Shown: positions 1-7,238 of the stretch, piece by piece
Position numbering within the stretch: the stretch's first letter is position 1
How the letters are laid out: every line of letters begins with the position of its first letter
NCBI GenBank assembly: GCA_945952585.1
Contig: CAMFII010000015.1
Span: 1-37,271 of the forward strand
Reading direction: 5' to 3'
Source of the DNA: an uncultured Rhodobacter sp.
GTDB taxonomy: Bacteria > Pseudomonadota > Alphaproteobacteria > Rhodobacterales > Rhodobacteraceae
Length of the DNA: 37,271 bases
Notes under the pieces: generated by a model
The model's database searches: none
Seen by the model: the letters and a program-made list of their open reading frames with translations, nothing else
What the model was told of the DNA's origin: nothing
Position numbers and translations under genes: made by a program

Positions 1-758
1 TCATCCAGGTGACGCATTGCGGTCAGACTCGCGGCCTCCATACCGTCCAGCCAGCAAACCAGCCGCTCGGCCGGGGCGCCACCCGCGCGCATGCCCCCCG
101 CCCCGCCCATGGCGAGCGGGGCGGAGACTGCTCCCCTGCCCTCGCTTGCCGCGATCCGTCCAGCCGTGACCGCCGCCGCCATCCGGTCGCCGGGCTGCCC
201 GAGGCCGGCGAGGCTCCAGAGATGGAACCCCATGCAGGCCCGGGAGATCGGGTGCAAGGAGCGCGCTGCCCGCATCATCTCGAGCCAAGCGGACGCACGA
301 TCCGCGAAAAGTTCGGCACCCTCGTTGATCGTCTCGGGGTCCCGACGGTCGAGGAAGCCGGACAGATCGTCCTCCGGCCCCGGCCCTCCCGTCAGGCGCC
401 GGACTGCCCACCCCAGGCGCGCCAGTGCGCCGGTATCATTCTGCACGCCTGACAGGCGCAAGGAGACCCAGAGTGCCAGCCGGTCCGGGCCAACGCGGTC
501 GCCGACGAACCAGCTCAGATCTGCCGCCTCGAGCAATGCCAGCCGATGCCGCCATCCCTCCGGTCCGCGTCGGAAGCGGTCGTCCAAGGCGCCGAGCCGT
601 CCTGCGATCCGCGCCAGACCAGCCGCGCAAGCGGCCTCTGCCCTAATCCAGTCCGAAACGACCAAGGTATCGTCAGGCACCGCCCTTGGCCCAGGCGGCA
701 GATAGTCTGGCCCCTCCTCGGCAGGTCCGGGCAGAAACCACAGATCGTCGTCGGGCAC
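1..758 (-). CDS. Partial hypothetical protein, possibly plasmid-type DUF1612/HTH family; both ends missing
   Basis: A clean frame of about 252 codons runs on the minus strand from a GTG at 756-758 off the left edge, with no internal stop and typical GC-rich codon use. Visible segments include DDLWFLPGP, RAEAACAAGLARIAGRLGALD, RLALLEAADLSWFVGDRVGPDRLALW and ERLVCWLDGMEAASLTAMRHLD. It has no signal peptide or membrane segment; it is an Ala/Leu/Arg-rich, probably helical, soluble protein. From memory it resembles plasmid-borne DUF1612/HTH proteins found beside scpB and DUF1403 genes in Rhodobacterales, which agrees with the right edge of this window, but the family name is tentative. The frame reads on into the IS6 end at 767, so the native start was probably lost at the IS junction, and the GTG is only a possible new start. 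The C-terminus lies outside the window. Confidence 0.5.
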   Translation of the reverse strand, partial: MPDDDLWFLPGPAEEGPDYLPPGPRAVPDDTLVVSDWIRAEAACAAGLARIAGRLGALDDRFRRGPEGWRHRLALLEAADLSWFVGDRVGPDRLALWVSLRLSGVQNDTGALARLGWAVRRLTGGPGPEDDLSGFLDRRDPETINEGAELFADRASAWLEMMRAARSLHPISRACMGFHLWSLAGLGQPGDRMAAAVTAGRIAASEGRGAVSAPLAMGGAGGMRAGGAPAERLVCWLDGMEAASLTAMRHLD

Positions 759-766
759 CTGTGCGG

Positions 767-780
767 GGTTCAGTCGCAAA
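767..780 (+). repeat. Left terminal inverted repeat of the IS6 element
   Basis: GGTTCAGTCGCAAA; it matches the right end at 12 of 14 positions when the latter is reverse-complemented. The next two bases (CT) also match. Confidence 0.75.
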
Positions 781-819
781 CTTCTGCGTTGATCGGTTGA
801 AGCTGCTGATCTTCTTCCG

Positions 820-1500
820 TTAGGCAGCCAGCGCAGCCAACTGGGCAAATGGGCAGAGTCCAGGCGTGAACTGCCCCTTCCGGATCATGTTCGCCACTTC
901 GATACCTTCAAGCGTTGACGAAGCCGAGGCGAAGGACTTGAACCCCAGCATTGGCCGAATGCGCTTTTTGATCGTTCGGTGATCCTACTCGATCATGTTA
1001 TTGAGATACTTGATCCGGACCATCTCGATCGAGATCGGGCAACCAAAGCTCCGCAACATTCGGTTGACCGCGGTGATCCCAGCCGTGTTGGCTCCGCTGC
1101 GGTCGATGACGATCTTGCGGGGTAGGCCGTTTACCTCAAGGGCCCGTGCGAAGAACTTGGTCGCCGCCGTCTTGTTGCGCCGCTTCGACAGCATGAAGTC
1201 GAGGGTTTTGCCCAGCTTGTCGACAGCTCGATAGAGATAAAACCATTCACCCTTCACCTTGATGTAGGTCTCGTCCATACGCCAGGAAAGATCTGTCGGG
1301 GTCTTCCTGCGCCGCGCATTGGCGGCAATCAAAGGAGAGTACTTGGCGACCCAGCGGTTCAGCGTCGCGTGGTCCACCTGCACGCCCCGCTCTGCCAAGA
1401 TCTCTTCCAGGTCCCGGTACGACACCGTGTAGCGGACGTAGAAGAATACCGCGAACAGGTTCACTTCTTTCGGGAACTGGGCACCTTTGAACGAAATCAT
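820..1500 (-). pseudogene. IS6-family DDE transposase with an in-frame amber stop
   Basis: The frame begins at ATG 1498-1500 (MISFKGAQFP), the usual start for this family, and would encode 226 aa ending ...FAQLAALAA at 820-822. The first two catalytic acids are visible as D76 (in RMDETYIKVKG) and D133 (VIDRSGAN), and the catalytic Glu as E171 (LNNMIE). A TAG at 985-987 follows E171 directly where relatives have a residue such as Gln (IEQDH), so one C-to-T change explains it. Downstream the frame continues intact for 54 codons (DHRTIKKRIRPMLGFKSFAS...), so the lesion is recent. Without suppression the product lacks the C-terminal helix region. An in-frame ATG at 1564-1566 exists upstream, but the family start is preferred. 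Confidence 0.85.
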
Positions 1501-1575
1501 GCTTAGCTCTCCCAGTTCCATCTGCTTCATGGCAAGACGGTCGGCCACAAAGCCGACGGCCGTCAACCGTTAGAG

Positions 1576-1589
1576 TTTGCGACAAAACC
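1576..1589 (-). repeat. Right terminal inverted repeat of the IS6 element
   Basis: Read on the minus strand this is GGTTTTGTCGCAAA, followed inwards by CT as at the other end. The transposase start lies about 75 bases inside it. Confidence 0.75.
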
Positions 1590-1867
1590 CGGCGCTGATC
1601 GCCGGCGCGCATCTGGGCCATCATGAGGTGGTTCGCCGACTCTTTGCCGGCGGTGCACCGCTGGATCATGTGAACAACCTCGGCTGGACCGCCCTGATCG
1701 AAGCGGTCGTCCTGGGCGACGGCGGGCCCGACCACGTCAAGAGGGTACGCGCCCTGGTCAAGGCCGGTGCCGACCGGACCATCGCCGACCGTGACGGGGT
1801 TACCCCGCTTCAACACCCCAGGGCGCGAGGCTACGACGCGAGCGTCGCAATCCTGCGCGATGGCTAG
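1590..1867 (+). pseudogene. Ankyrin-repeat protein, C-terminal remnant
   Basis: From the IS end the frame reads PALIAGAHLGHHEVVRRLFAGGAPLDHVNNLGWTALIEAV..., with two to three ankyrin repeats recognisable by HLGHHEVVRRLFAGGA, LGWTALIEAV and LVKAGADRTIADRDGVTPL. It stops at TAG 1865-1867. Family members normally have a secretion signal and further repeats before this point, so the 5' part has been replaced by the IS. The first codons (RQN) come from the IS repeat. Its stop overlaps the 3' end of the convergent LysR gene. The identification of ankyrin repeats is firm; the original function is unknown. Confidence 0.75.
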
Positions 1868-2787
1868 AGGGCGCTGCCGCCGGAAGCTTGACGGTCCGTG
1901 AACATCGCGGCGATGGCTGCCGTCGCTGCCTTGACGACAGATGATGTGGGCGCGGCGACCGCACGGGCAAGAATTATCGATTCGCGCGCGCTTCTGTCGG
2001 TGATCGGGATAGCGCGTACCTTCGCCCCATCATAGGACCGGTCGGTGGGAGGACACCCATAGCTGATACCGACGCCTTCTCTGTAGGCGGCCAAGCTTCG
2101 CATGATCTCCAGCGATCTGACGCGATGCGCAACCGTGGGCGACAGGCCCTGATTTCGAAAAAGCTGCAGCGTGTGGCGGTTGGACAGCATTTCCTCGAAC
2201 AGGATAAGCGGTTCTGTGGCGATCTCCTTCAGGGCGAGTGTTGGACGATCGGCAAGCGGGTGGTCAGCTGCGACGAAGGCATGGGGTGCAACTGCCGACA
2301 GGGCAATGCGGTTGAAACCCGAATCCAGGCCCAGGTCGTAGGTCAGCGAAAGACTGATGCGACCCTCACGCATCTCGCGGGCAAGTGTCTCGAAATCCGC
2401 GATCTTCCAGATGATCTCTACGCCCGGAAGAGTCTTCCGCAGAAGACGTAGGATCGGCGCAAGGTGATACGCAGCCAAGTCCTCGAAACATCCCAGGACG
2501 ACCGTGCCATTCACCGCACGCTGTATTGTCGCGGGGTCCTCCAGACGTCGCGCCATCGCCAGAAGCGTTTCGGCCTCGGCAACGAAGAGGTTGGCGAACA
2601 TCGTCATGCGAAGCGGTGCCCCCTTCGACCGGATGAAGAGCTTTTCGCCCAGCGTGTCCTCGACCTGTCCGAGGGCCACGGACAGCGAGGGCTGCGACAC
2701 ATTCAGCGTCGTCGCGGCCCCAGAGAGGCTTCCTGCGCGGGCGACGGTCACGACGTATTCAAGCTGGCGTAGGGTAAGATGTAGCAT
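1864..2787 (-). CDS. LysR-family transcriptional regulator
   Basis: This is a 307-aa protein, the usual LysR length. Residues 4-63 form the winged helix-turn-helix (LTLRQLEYVVTVARAGSLSGAA, then VSQPSLSVALGQVEDTLGEKLF). Residues about 90-300 form the effector-binding domain (GTVVLGCFEDLAAYHLAPILRLL, SLTYDLGLD, GVGISYGCPP). It is divergent from the PhyH-type dioxygenase gene at 2875, and the 87-bp space between them holds a LysR-box-like dyad, so it probably regulates that gene and itself. The effector is not predictable. Its 3' end overlaps the ankyrin remnant. Confidence 0.9.
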   Translation of the reverse strand: MLHLTLRQLEYVVTVARAGSLSGAATTLNVSQPSLSVALGQVEDTLGEKLFIRSKGAPLRMTMFANLFVAEAETLLAMARRLEDPATIQRAVNGTVVLGCFEDLAAYHLAPILRLLRKTLPGVEIIWKIADFETLAREMREGRISLSLTYDLGLDSGFNRIALSAVAPHAFVAADHPLADRPTLALKEIATEPLILFEEMLSNRHTLQLFRNQGLSPTVAHRVRSLEIMRSLAAYREGVGISYGCPPTDRSYDGAKVRAIPITDRSARESIILARAVAAPTSSVVKAATAAIAAMFTDRQASGGSAL

Positions 2788-2791
2788 AAAA

Positions 2792-2806
2792 CTAAGGCTA
2801 CATTAG
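2792..2806. promoter_or_regulatory. Candidate LysR box
   Basis: CTAA-N7-TTAG dyad containing a T-N11-A core (T2793 to A2805), located just upstream of the lysR start and 69 bases before the divergent dioxygenase gene. The surroundings are AT-rich in an otherwise GC-rich window. Binding is inferred. Confidence 0.4.
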
Positions 2807-2874
2807 AAAGTTATTATTTGAAACTATCTTTGCAGTCCCGGAAGTTCTGTGAGCTCAACTCGAAAGGTCTTCCA

Positions 2875-3681
2875 ATGCCGCACCCGCTCATCAGTCAAGC
2901 TGACATCGACGCCTTCCAGCGCGACGGCGTGATCCTTGTGAAAGGCCTGTTCAAGGACCATGTCGATACCCTGCGCAAGGGGGTCGAGCGCAACATGGCA
3001 GAGCCTGGTGAATACGCGGCCGAGAACCTGAAGCCTGGCGAAGGCGGGCGCTTCTTCGACGATTACTGCAACTGGAACCGCATTGCCGAGTTCGAAGAGG
3101 TGATCCGGACCTCGCCCGCTGCCGAGGTGGCCGCCGATCTGATGCGTTCGGACAGGGTGCAGCTTTTCCACGACCATGTGCTGGTCAAGGAGCCGGGGAC
3201 CTCGAAGCCGACGCCCTGGCACCAGGATGGCCCCTACTATTTTGTCGAGGGGCGACAGACGGTCAGCTTCTGGTCCCCGCTTGATCCGGTCCGCGAGGCG
3301 ACGCTGCGCTGTGTGGCCGGATCGCACCTCTGGCCCAAGGCGGTCCTTCCCACGCGGTGGCTTTCGGAAACCACCTTCTATCCGGATGAGGACAACTACA
3401 TGCCCGTGCCGGACCCCGACGCCGAAGGGATGGACATCCGCGAGTTTGCGATGGAGCCCGGCGATGCCGTCGCCTTCAACTACATGACCCTGCACGGCGC
3501 GCGCGGGAACACCAGCACGACGCGGCGGCGGGCGTTCTCGCTGCGACTGGTGGGCGACGATGCCCGCTATGTCGAACGGCCCGGCCGCACGTCGCCGCCG
3601 TATCCCGGCCACGACATGGTTCCCGGCCAGCGCCTGCGCGAGGACTGGTTCCCGCGCCTGTTCGACAGAGCTTCCGCATAA
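2875..3681 (+). CDS. Phytanoyl-CoA dioxygenase (PhyH) family Fe(II)/2-oxoglutarate oxygenase
   Basis: This is a 268-aa cytoplasmic protein. The start ATG at 2875 (MPHPLISQADIDAF) is chosen over in-frame 2818 because GAAAGG lies about 8 bases before it and PhyH proteins begin near this helix. Metal ligands are visible as H116 and D118 (PWHQDGPYYF) and H207 (MTLHGARGN); the Arg-rich RRRAFSLRLVGDD follows, as expected for 2-oxoglutarate binding. Such enzymes hydroxylate small organic substrates using O2 and 2-oxoglutarate; close relatives act on compounds other than phytanoyl-CoA, so the substrate is open. The divergent LysR gene is its likely regulator. Confidence 0.88.
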   Translation: MPHPLISQADIDAFQRDGVILVKGLFKDHVDTLRKGVERNMAEPGEYAAENLKPGEGGRFFDDYCNWNRIAEFEEVIRTSPAAEVAADLMRSDRVQLFHDHVLVKEPGTSKPTPWHQDGPYYFVEGRQTVSFWSPLDPVREATLRCVAGSHLWPKAVLPTRWLSETTFYPDEDNYMPVPDPDAEGMDIREFAMEPGDAVAFNYMTLHGARGNTSTTRRRAFSLRLVGDDARYVERPGRTSPPYPGHDMVPGQRLREDWFPRLFDRASA

Positions 3682-3701
3682 GCGGGCTGGAGTCGCGGTG
3701 C

Positions 3702-4400
3702 TCAGGCGGCCTTGCGCTGCCCGAGCGCCGCGGCACTGAAGCTGCAGCTGTAGATGTGGTGCATGGCATCGACGCGACCCGGAACCAGCGGAATGTCGTC
3801 GCGCAGCCAGAACCACGGCTGGGCCGACAACCTGTGCTCAAACCGTAGAGACGTGGTGGCCGACCAGAACGCAACCACGCCCTTCGGACCGAGGGACCTT
3901 GCCACCGCGCCGAGACCGCAATCCTCATAGAGCCCCGTGTTCGCCTCCCGGACAAGGGACTCGGGCCCATTGTCAGTATCCATCAGGATCGGGTCATAGG
4001 CCGTGTCGATAGCTGCCAGATGCGCCTGCACATCGCCGATCAGAACCCTTGTCCGCGGATCGTCCAGCAAATGGCCAGCCAGATGGGCTAGTGGACCCCG
4101 GTTCCATTCGACGATCTCAGGGATCAGTTCGCAGACAGTCACTTCGGCATCGGGTGGGGCAAGGTCAAGCACCGCACGCAGCGTGAAGCCAAGGCCAAGG
4201 CCACCGATCAGGATCCGTCGCGCCGCAAAGTTCATCCGGCGCATCGACCGCAGCGCAAGCTGGTCCTCGGATTGATGGTTCAGGTTCGACATCAGCTGGA
4301 TGCCGTTATAGCAAATTTCGAAGACGTCGCCGCACTGGCGCAAAATAATGTCGTCTCCCGACGCCGTCCCGGCGCGGGCAAGTATGGTCCACGAAGTCAT
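3702..4400 (-). CDS. Spermidine synthase-like (aminopropyltransferase-fold) protein
   Basis: This is a 232-aa protein with a Rossmann methyltransferase-like fold: the glycine motif GGLGLGF, the acidic strand end VTVCELIPEIVEWN, then GDVQAHL and DPILMDTDNGPE. ATG 4398-4400 (MTSWTILARAG) is preferred because AGGA precedes it closely and the upstream extension to 4499 is low complexity. It matches the short spermidine-synthase-like proteins common in Proteobacteria, whose substrate is often not polyamine. It is somewhat shorter than classical SpeE (about 280 aa). It is convergent with the dioxygenase gene, with 20 bases between them. A long inverted repeat lies upstream at 4469-4502. Confidence 0.8.
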   Translation of the reverse strand: MTSWTILARAGTASGDDIILRQCGDVFEICYNGIQLMSNLNHQSEDQLALRSMRRMNFAARRILIGGLGLGFTLRAVLDLAPPDAEVTVCELIPEIVEWNRGPLAHLAGHLLDDPRTRVLIGDVQAHLAAIDTAYDPILMDTDNGPESLVREANTGLYEDCGLGAVARSLGPKGVVAFWSATTSLRFEHRLSAQPWFWLRDDIPLVPGRVDAMHHIYSCSFSAAALGQRKAA

Positions 4401-4468
4401 GTCAGGTCCTGTACAGAAAGGGACCCCGCGCGCTGCGGCGGGGGCGATCAGGGGTTCATCACTTTCCG

Positions 4469-4502
4469 GGGTTGCCCTAGGCCTCAGGCGATCGGGCAAC
4501 CC
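4469..4502. repeat. 9-bp inverted repeat in the 4401-4659 intergenic stretch
   Basis: GGGTTGCCC at 4469-4477 and GGGCAACCC at 4494-4502 are perfect complements around a 16-base loop. On the minus strand the hairpin lies between the end of the TSUP gene (4660) and the spermidine-synthase-like gene, about 70 bases before its start. There is no T-run, so it may be a Rho-type 3' end, a leader structure or a protein site. The rest of 4401-4659 shows no gene. Confidence 0.5.
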
Positions 4503-4659
4503 TCAGACATTGTTTGAACTGAACCCGCACAGGAGGGGGAAGACAGCCGAAATGTTGAACAGGGAATTCATTCGCCCAACATGTCTGAAAGGCGCCCTCA
4601 CGGAGAGCGCCGCCATTCCGGCATGGTGCCAAGGGGCCATCGAAGCGCGACGCACGCCG

Positions 4660-5412
4660 TCAACCCGCAGCTATCAGGCGCCAGAAGAAGATCGCGCTCA
4701 TCCCAAAGCCCACCGTGGCGATGACCCCACGGACGACCGGTTTGGGCAGGGCGCGCGCCAGGGGGGCCCCAGCATAGCCGCCAGCACTCGCAGCCAGCAT
4801 CATGATAGCAGCCTGCGGCCAGGCTACCAGACCCGCCACGGCGAACACCGCCACCGAGATGGCCGACAACAGAAAGCTCAACCCCGATTTCAGGGCGTTC
4901 ATGCGGTCAAGGTCCGCCATCCCCCAAAGCGAGAACAGCGCCAGCAGAATGATGCCAAGACCGCCGTTGAAATAGCCGCCGTAAAGCGCCACCGCAAACA
5001 AACCCAATGCGCCGTCTGCCGTAACATCCCGTGCTCTTGCTGCGGCCCATGATCGAACAAGGTCCCCAAACAGAAATGCCATGGTCGCGCCCAGCAGCAG
5101 GAAGGGGACCACAACGGCAAAGGCCTCGTTTGACGAAACCAGCAGTAACCCCGAGCCGACCAGCCCTCCCGCAAGGGTGATACCGGCAAGCCGCAGCAGC
5201 CGGCGGCGATCAAAACCGCCCAGCTCTTGCCGAAAACCCAGCGCGCCCCCCAAATACCCCGGAAAGACGGCCACTGTGCTCGTGGCATTTGCCATGACCG
5301 GCGGCATGCCAGTGAAGACCAGCGCCGGGAAGGTGAGAAAGGTGCCCCCACCCGCAATCGTGTTCAGCACCCCCGCACCAAAAGCGGCAGAAATCAGCAC
5401 CAGAAATTCCAT
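4660..5412 (-). CDS. TSUP-family (TauE/SafE) membrane permease
   Basis: This is a 250-aa integral membrane protein with about eight hydrophobic segments. The family signature near the N-terminus is visible (FGAGVLNTIAGGGTFLTFPALVFTGMPP, then NATSTVAVFPGYLGG), and the second half repeats it as YGGYFNGGLGIILLALFSLWG. Proteins of this family export or import small organosulfur or other anions such as sulfite or sulfoacetate; the substrate here is unknown. ATG 5410-5412 is chosen because GGAAAGAAG precedes it. It overlaps the stop of the upstream GreA-like gene by one base, so the two are translationally coupled. Confidence 0.88.
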   Translation of the reverse strand: MEFLVLISAAFGAGVLNTIAGGGTFLTFPALVFTGMPPVMANATSTVAVFPGYLGGALGFRQELGGFDRRRLLRLAGITLAGGLVGSGLLLVSSNEAFAVVVPFLLLGATMAFLFGDLVRSWAAARARDVTADGALGLFAVALYGGYFNGGLGIILLALFSLWGMADLDRMNALKSGLSFLLSAISVAVFAVAGLVAWPQAAIMMLAASAGGYAGAPLARALPKPVVRGVIATVGFGMSAIFFWRLIAAG

Positions 5413-5915
5413 CACGATCTTCTTTCCTGCAACTCCGGGCAAAGGTTTGGTCCCGACGTCGGATTGGGCGTGACCGTGTCAACGACCACAAGCGACTTTA
5501 CAGAACCGTCTTCGCACAGAAGCGGCGCGCGCTGCCCAATACGCATGCCGATAAGCGTCGCGCCCAAAAGTGACGAGACCGGAATGGTTCCCCGTTGCCG
5601 GGGTCCAACGTTCGGCTGGTGCACGAGCAGGCCAACTTCAACCGATGCCCCACTCACCGAGTATATGACCTCGTTCCGGCTGACCACTATGTCTCGGTCC
5701 ACTGGCCGGTGGGATGGTTCGGTGTTCACGATCCGGTTTTGCAGGACATAGGCAAGCAAGGCCCAGTTCGGTCCCCTGTCGCGTTCACAGATTTCGAGAT
5801 ATTCAAGAAGAAGATCATAGTCCGCCACTGGCAGGACCGCCCTGCCCCGCGGCCGTACCCGGGCGGTGGTGGCAAACGGATGGACTTCGGGTTGGAGGGT
5901 GATGCTTCTGGCCAT
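5412..5915 (-). CDS. GreA/Rnk-like (nucleoside diphosphate kinase regulator-type) protein
   Basis: This 167-aa protein starts at ATG 5913-5915, preceded by GAGGAG. Residues about 80-155 carry the FKBP-like fold of the GreA/GreB C-terminal domain: a variable strand region, then VSSLLGATLIGMRIGQRAPLLCEDGSVKSLVVVDTV. The GreA coiled coil is absent, as in Rnk, so it probably binds RNA polymerase rather than cleaving transcripts. It is one of three such genes within 2.8 kb; the closest relation is to the gene at 7239, which shares SLLGATLIGM. It is coupled to the TSUP gene. Its function in this operon is unknown. Confidence 0.7.
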   Translation of the reverse strand: MARSITLQPEVHPFATTARVRPRGRAVLPVADYDLLLEYLEICERDRGPNWALLAYVLQNRIVNTEPSHRPVDRDIVVSRNEVIYSVSGASVEVGLLVHQPNVGPRQRGTIPVSSLLGATLIGMRIGQRAPLLCEDGSVKSLVVVDTVTPNPTSGPNLCPELQERRS

Positions 5916-6455
5916 GATTTCTCCTCGGGCGGCGCGTGGCCGCAAGATTTCTGGGAATGCGAGGAGGCCCCGGGAAGTTCAGCAGGCGCGCAAACGCCTA
6001 GACCGCCCGGGGACAAGGGCGGTTCAGCAGAGGAAACCGATAGTGGTTAGCTTGCGACACCATCCATCAACGGTATGTAGCCGTCCCGGACAAGTCAACC
6101 GATGCGGCGGCCATGCGTTGTTCCCCATAAGGCATTGTTTCAGGAAATCCGCCTGATCGGCGCGTTTGCGCCGGTCAGGCCACCGGACCGGCTGTGGCGA
6201 GATTGAAATCCTGGAGCGCAGCGGCCATATGAGCCGCATGACGATGTTCAGCTTCCATATGAGGTTCCTGCGCGCAGCAGGGATTCTACTGAACCGCCGG
6301 TAGCCCCGGGCGGCGCGAGCACACGTGCTTGGTGACGCCTCGGGGTTAATGAATCCAGCCTCTCTCGACCGACCAGAACTGGGTTGGCGCATGTGCGACC
6401 AGCCAGGTTCCGCATGTGGAGAGAAACTCAGTGGACGTCACATATGGAGAACGCA
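5916..6455. other. 540-bp stretch without a confident gene
   Basis: It lies between the divergent GreA-like gene and the DUF1127 gene and should hold both promoters. Visible structure: a 7-bp stem ACCGCCC/GGGCGGT at 6002-6008 and 6017-6023, and a 9-bp stem (one G-U pair) around 6158-6179 centred on CGGCGC-GTTT-GCGCCG. A possible 27-aa minus-strand ORF at 6175-6258 is listed separately. No tRNA or long ORF with normal codon use is seen. Confidence 0.5.
6175..6258 (-). CDS. Possible 27-aa small protein
   Basis: ATG at 6256-6258 is preceded by CAGGAACC (a passable ribosome site) and opens a 27-codon frame that reads MEAEHRHAAHMAAALQDFNL, followed by seven more residues and a stop. The amphipathic, His/Ala-rich composition looks protein-like. 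Its end runs into a stable stem-loop that could terminate it. There is no recognised family, and chance is a real possibility. Confidence 0.25.
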   Translation of the reverse strand: MEAEHRHAAHMAAALQDFNLATAGPVA

Positions 6456-6761
6456 ATGTCTGTCCAATACAAGCACCAGTCAGGGCAAAGCGCTGTTGTC
6501 GCAATCGACAAGGCGCCCTGGGGAACCTTCGTGCTGCGATGGTGGAACAGCGCCATCCGCAGCTGGCAAAGGCGAAAGATGAAGGCTGTGCTTCACAGTC
6601 TCGACGATCGGATCCTTCAGGATATCGGCCTCAGCCGTGGGGAAATCGAAGACTTCGTGGATGGCCTGAGCAGTGCAGAACTGCGGATGACGCCGATTGC
6701 ACCCGAACCTGCACCCATGCCGCAGGACATTTCCTACGCCGATCTGCGCAGGGCCGCATAA
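6456..6761 (+). CDS. DUF1127 domain protein
   Basis: This 101-aa, Arg/Lys-rich protein has the DUF1127 motif at about residues 37-66 (WQRRKMKAVLHSLDDRILQDIGLSRGEIE). ATG 6456 is chosen because GGAGA lies six bases upstream; an ATG at 6444 in the same frame is the alternative. Short DUF1127 proteins in alphaproteobacteria are stress-induced, and in Rhodobacter sphaeroides a DUF1127 protein (CcaF1) binds RNA. This one is longer than the 45-75 aa typical form, with a 35-residue N-terminal and 35-residue C-terminal extension. It is followed by a small ORF at 6836. Confidence 0.8.
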   Translation: MSVQYKHQSGQSAVVAIDKAPWGTFVLRWWNSAIRSWQRRKMKAVLHSLDDRILQDIGLSRGEIEDFVDGLSSAELRMTPIAPEPAPMPQDISYADLRRAA

Positions 6762-6835
6762 GGCTCGGTTGAAGATGAACTGCGCGCCACAGGGCGCGCG
6801 GAGCTTCTCCCAGATTGACCCAATGGAGGCGAGAA

Positions 6836-7051
6836 ATGATGCTTTGCAAAGCGGACTTCGAAGATATCTTCCCCAACCTTTTTGGTCCTGAGAAACAGAA
6901 AGGGCAGACCGGGGAGTCTGTCTGGCACGGCTTCTTCGCCTGTGCAGAACGACATCCGGTTTCTGCTGCTGAGGAAGTGGTGATTGCCGAGCGGGGCGCG
7001 AACCTCGAACCAGAATCCATGCCGAAATCCGAAACACAAGCCACCAGTTGA
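6836..7051 (+). CDS. Small hypothetical protein, 71 aa
   Basis: ATG 6836 follows a strong GGAGGCGAG site. The product (MMLCKADFEDIFPNLFGPEK... to ...ESMPKSETQATS) is soluble and acidic, with a hydrophobic N-terminal patch containing one Cys and a second Cys in FFACAERH. No family is recognised. It follows the DUF1127 gene by 74 bases in the same direction and ends 69 bases before a strong terminator-like hairpin, so the two may form one transcript. Confidence 0.5.
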   Translation: MMLCKADFEDIFPNLFGPEKQKGQTGESVWHGFFACAERHPVSAAEEVVIAERGANLEPESMPKSETQATS

Positions 7052-7120
7052 CTTCTCCAGCCATCACTTCCACGGTAACTAGATGATTTTCGTTTCGAAC
7101 ATCTCTCGGATTTTTCTGCA

Positions 7121-7146
7121 AAACCGCCCCCTGCCCGGGGCGGTTT
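7121..7146. terminator. Strong stem-loop, probable bidirectional terminator
   Basis: AAACCGCCCC and GGGGCGGTTT pair perfectly over 10 bp around the loop CTGCCC. The A/T base of the stem supplies short U tracts on both strands. It lies after the small ORF at 6836-7051 and before the gene at 7239. Confidence 0.65.
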
Positions 7147-7238
7147 GAGCGCGTACACGCGCAGTCGCTGCTCCGGGTTTCTCACAACAACCTTAACTGA
7201 TTTGAAACCACGGCGGCATCTCCGCCTGAGGAGCAAGC

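Larger units (their letters stand above)
767..1589 (-). mobile_element. IS6-family insertion sequence, 823 bp
   Basis: The element is bounded by 14-bp imperfect terminal inverted repeats: GGTTCAGTCGCAAA at 767-780 and the complement of GGTTTTGTCGCAAA at 1576-1589 (12 of 14 match). The end sequence and the 823-bp length fit the IS6/IS26 family. It contains one transposase frame on the minus strand. The 8 bases outside each end (CTGTGCGG on the left, CGGCGCTG on the right) differ, so there is no target-site duplication. Together with the two different truncated genes abutting it, this suggests that the element took part in a deletion or replicon fusion after insertion. Confidence 0.85.

Noticed and set aside
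1-411. 136-codon minus-strand frame starting MGSPAPDGRAG
   Set aside because: It is out of frame with the longer, protein-like partial gene that covers the same bases; its Gly/Arg/Pro-rich composition is typical of a shadow.
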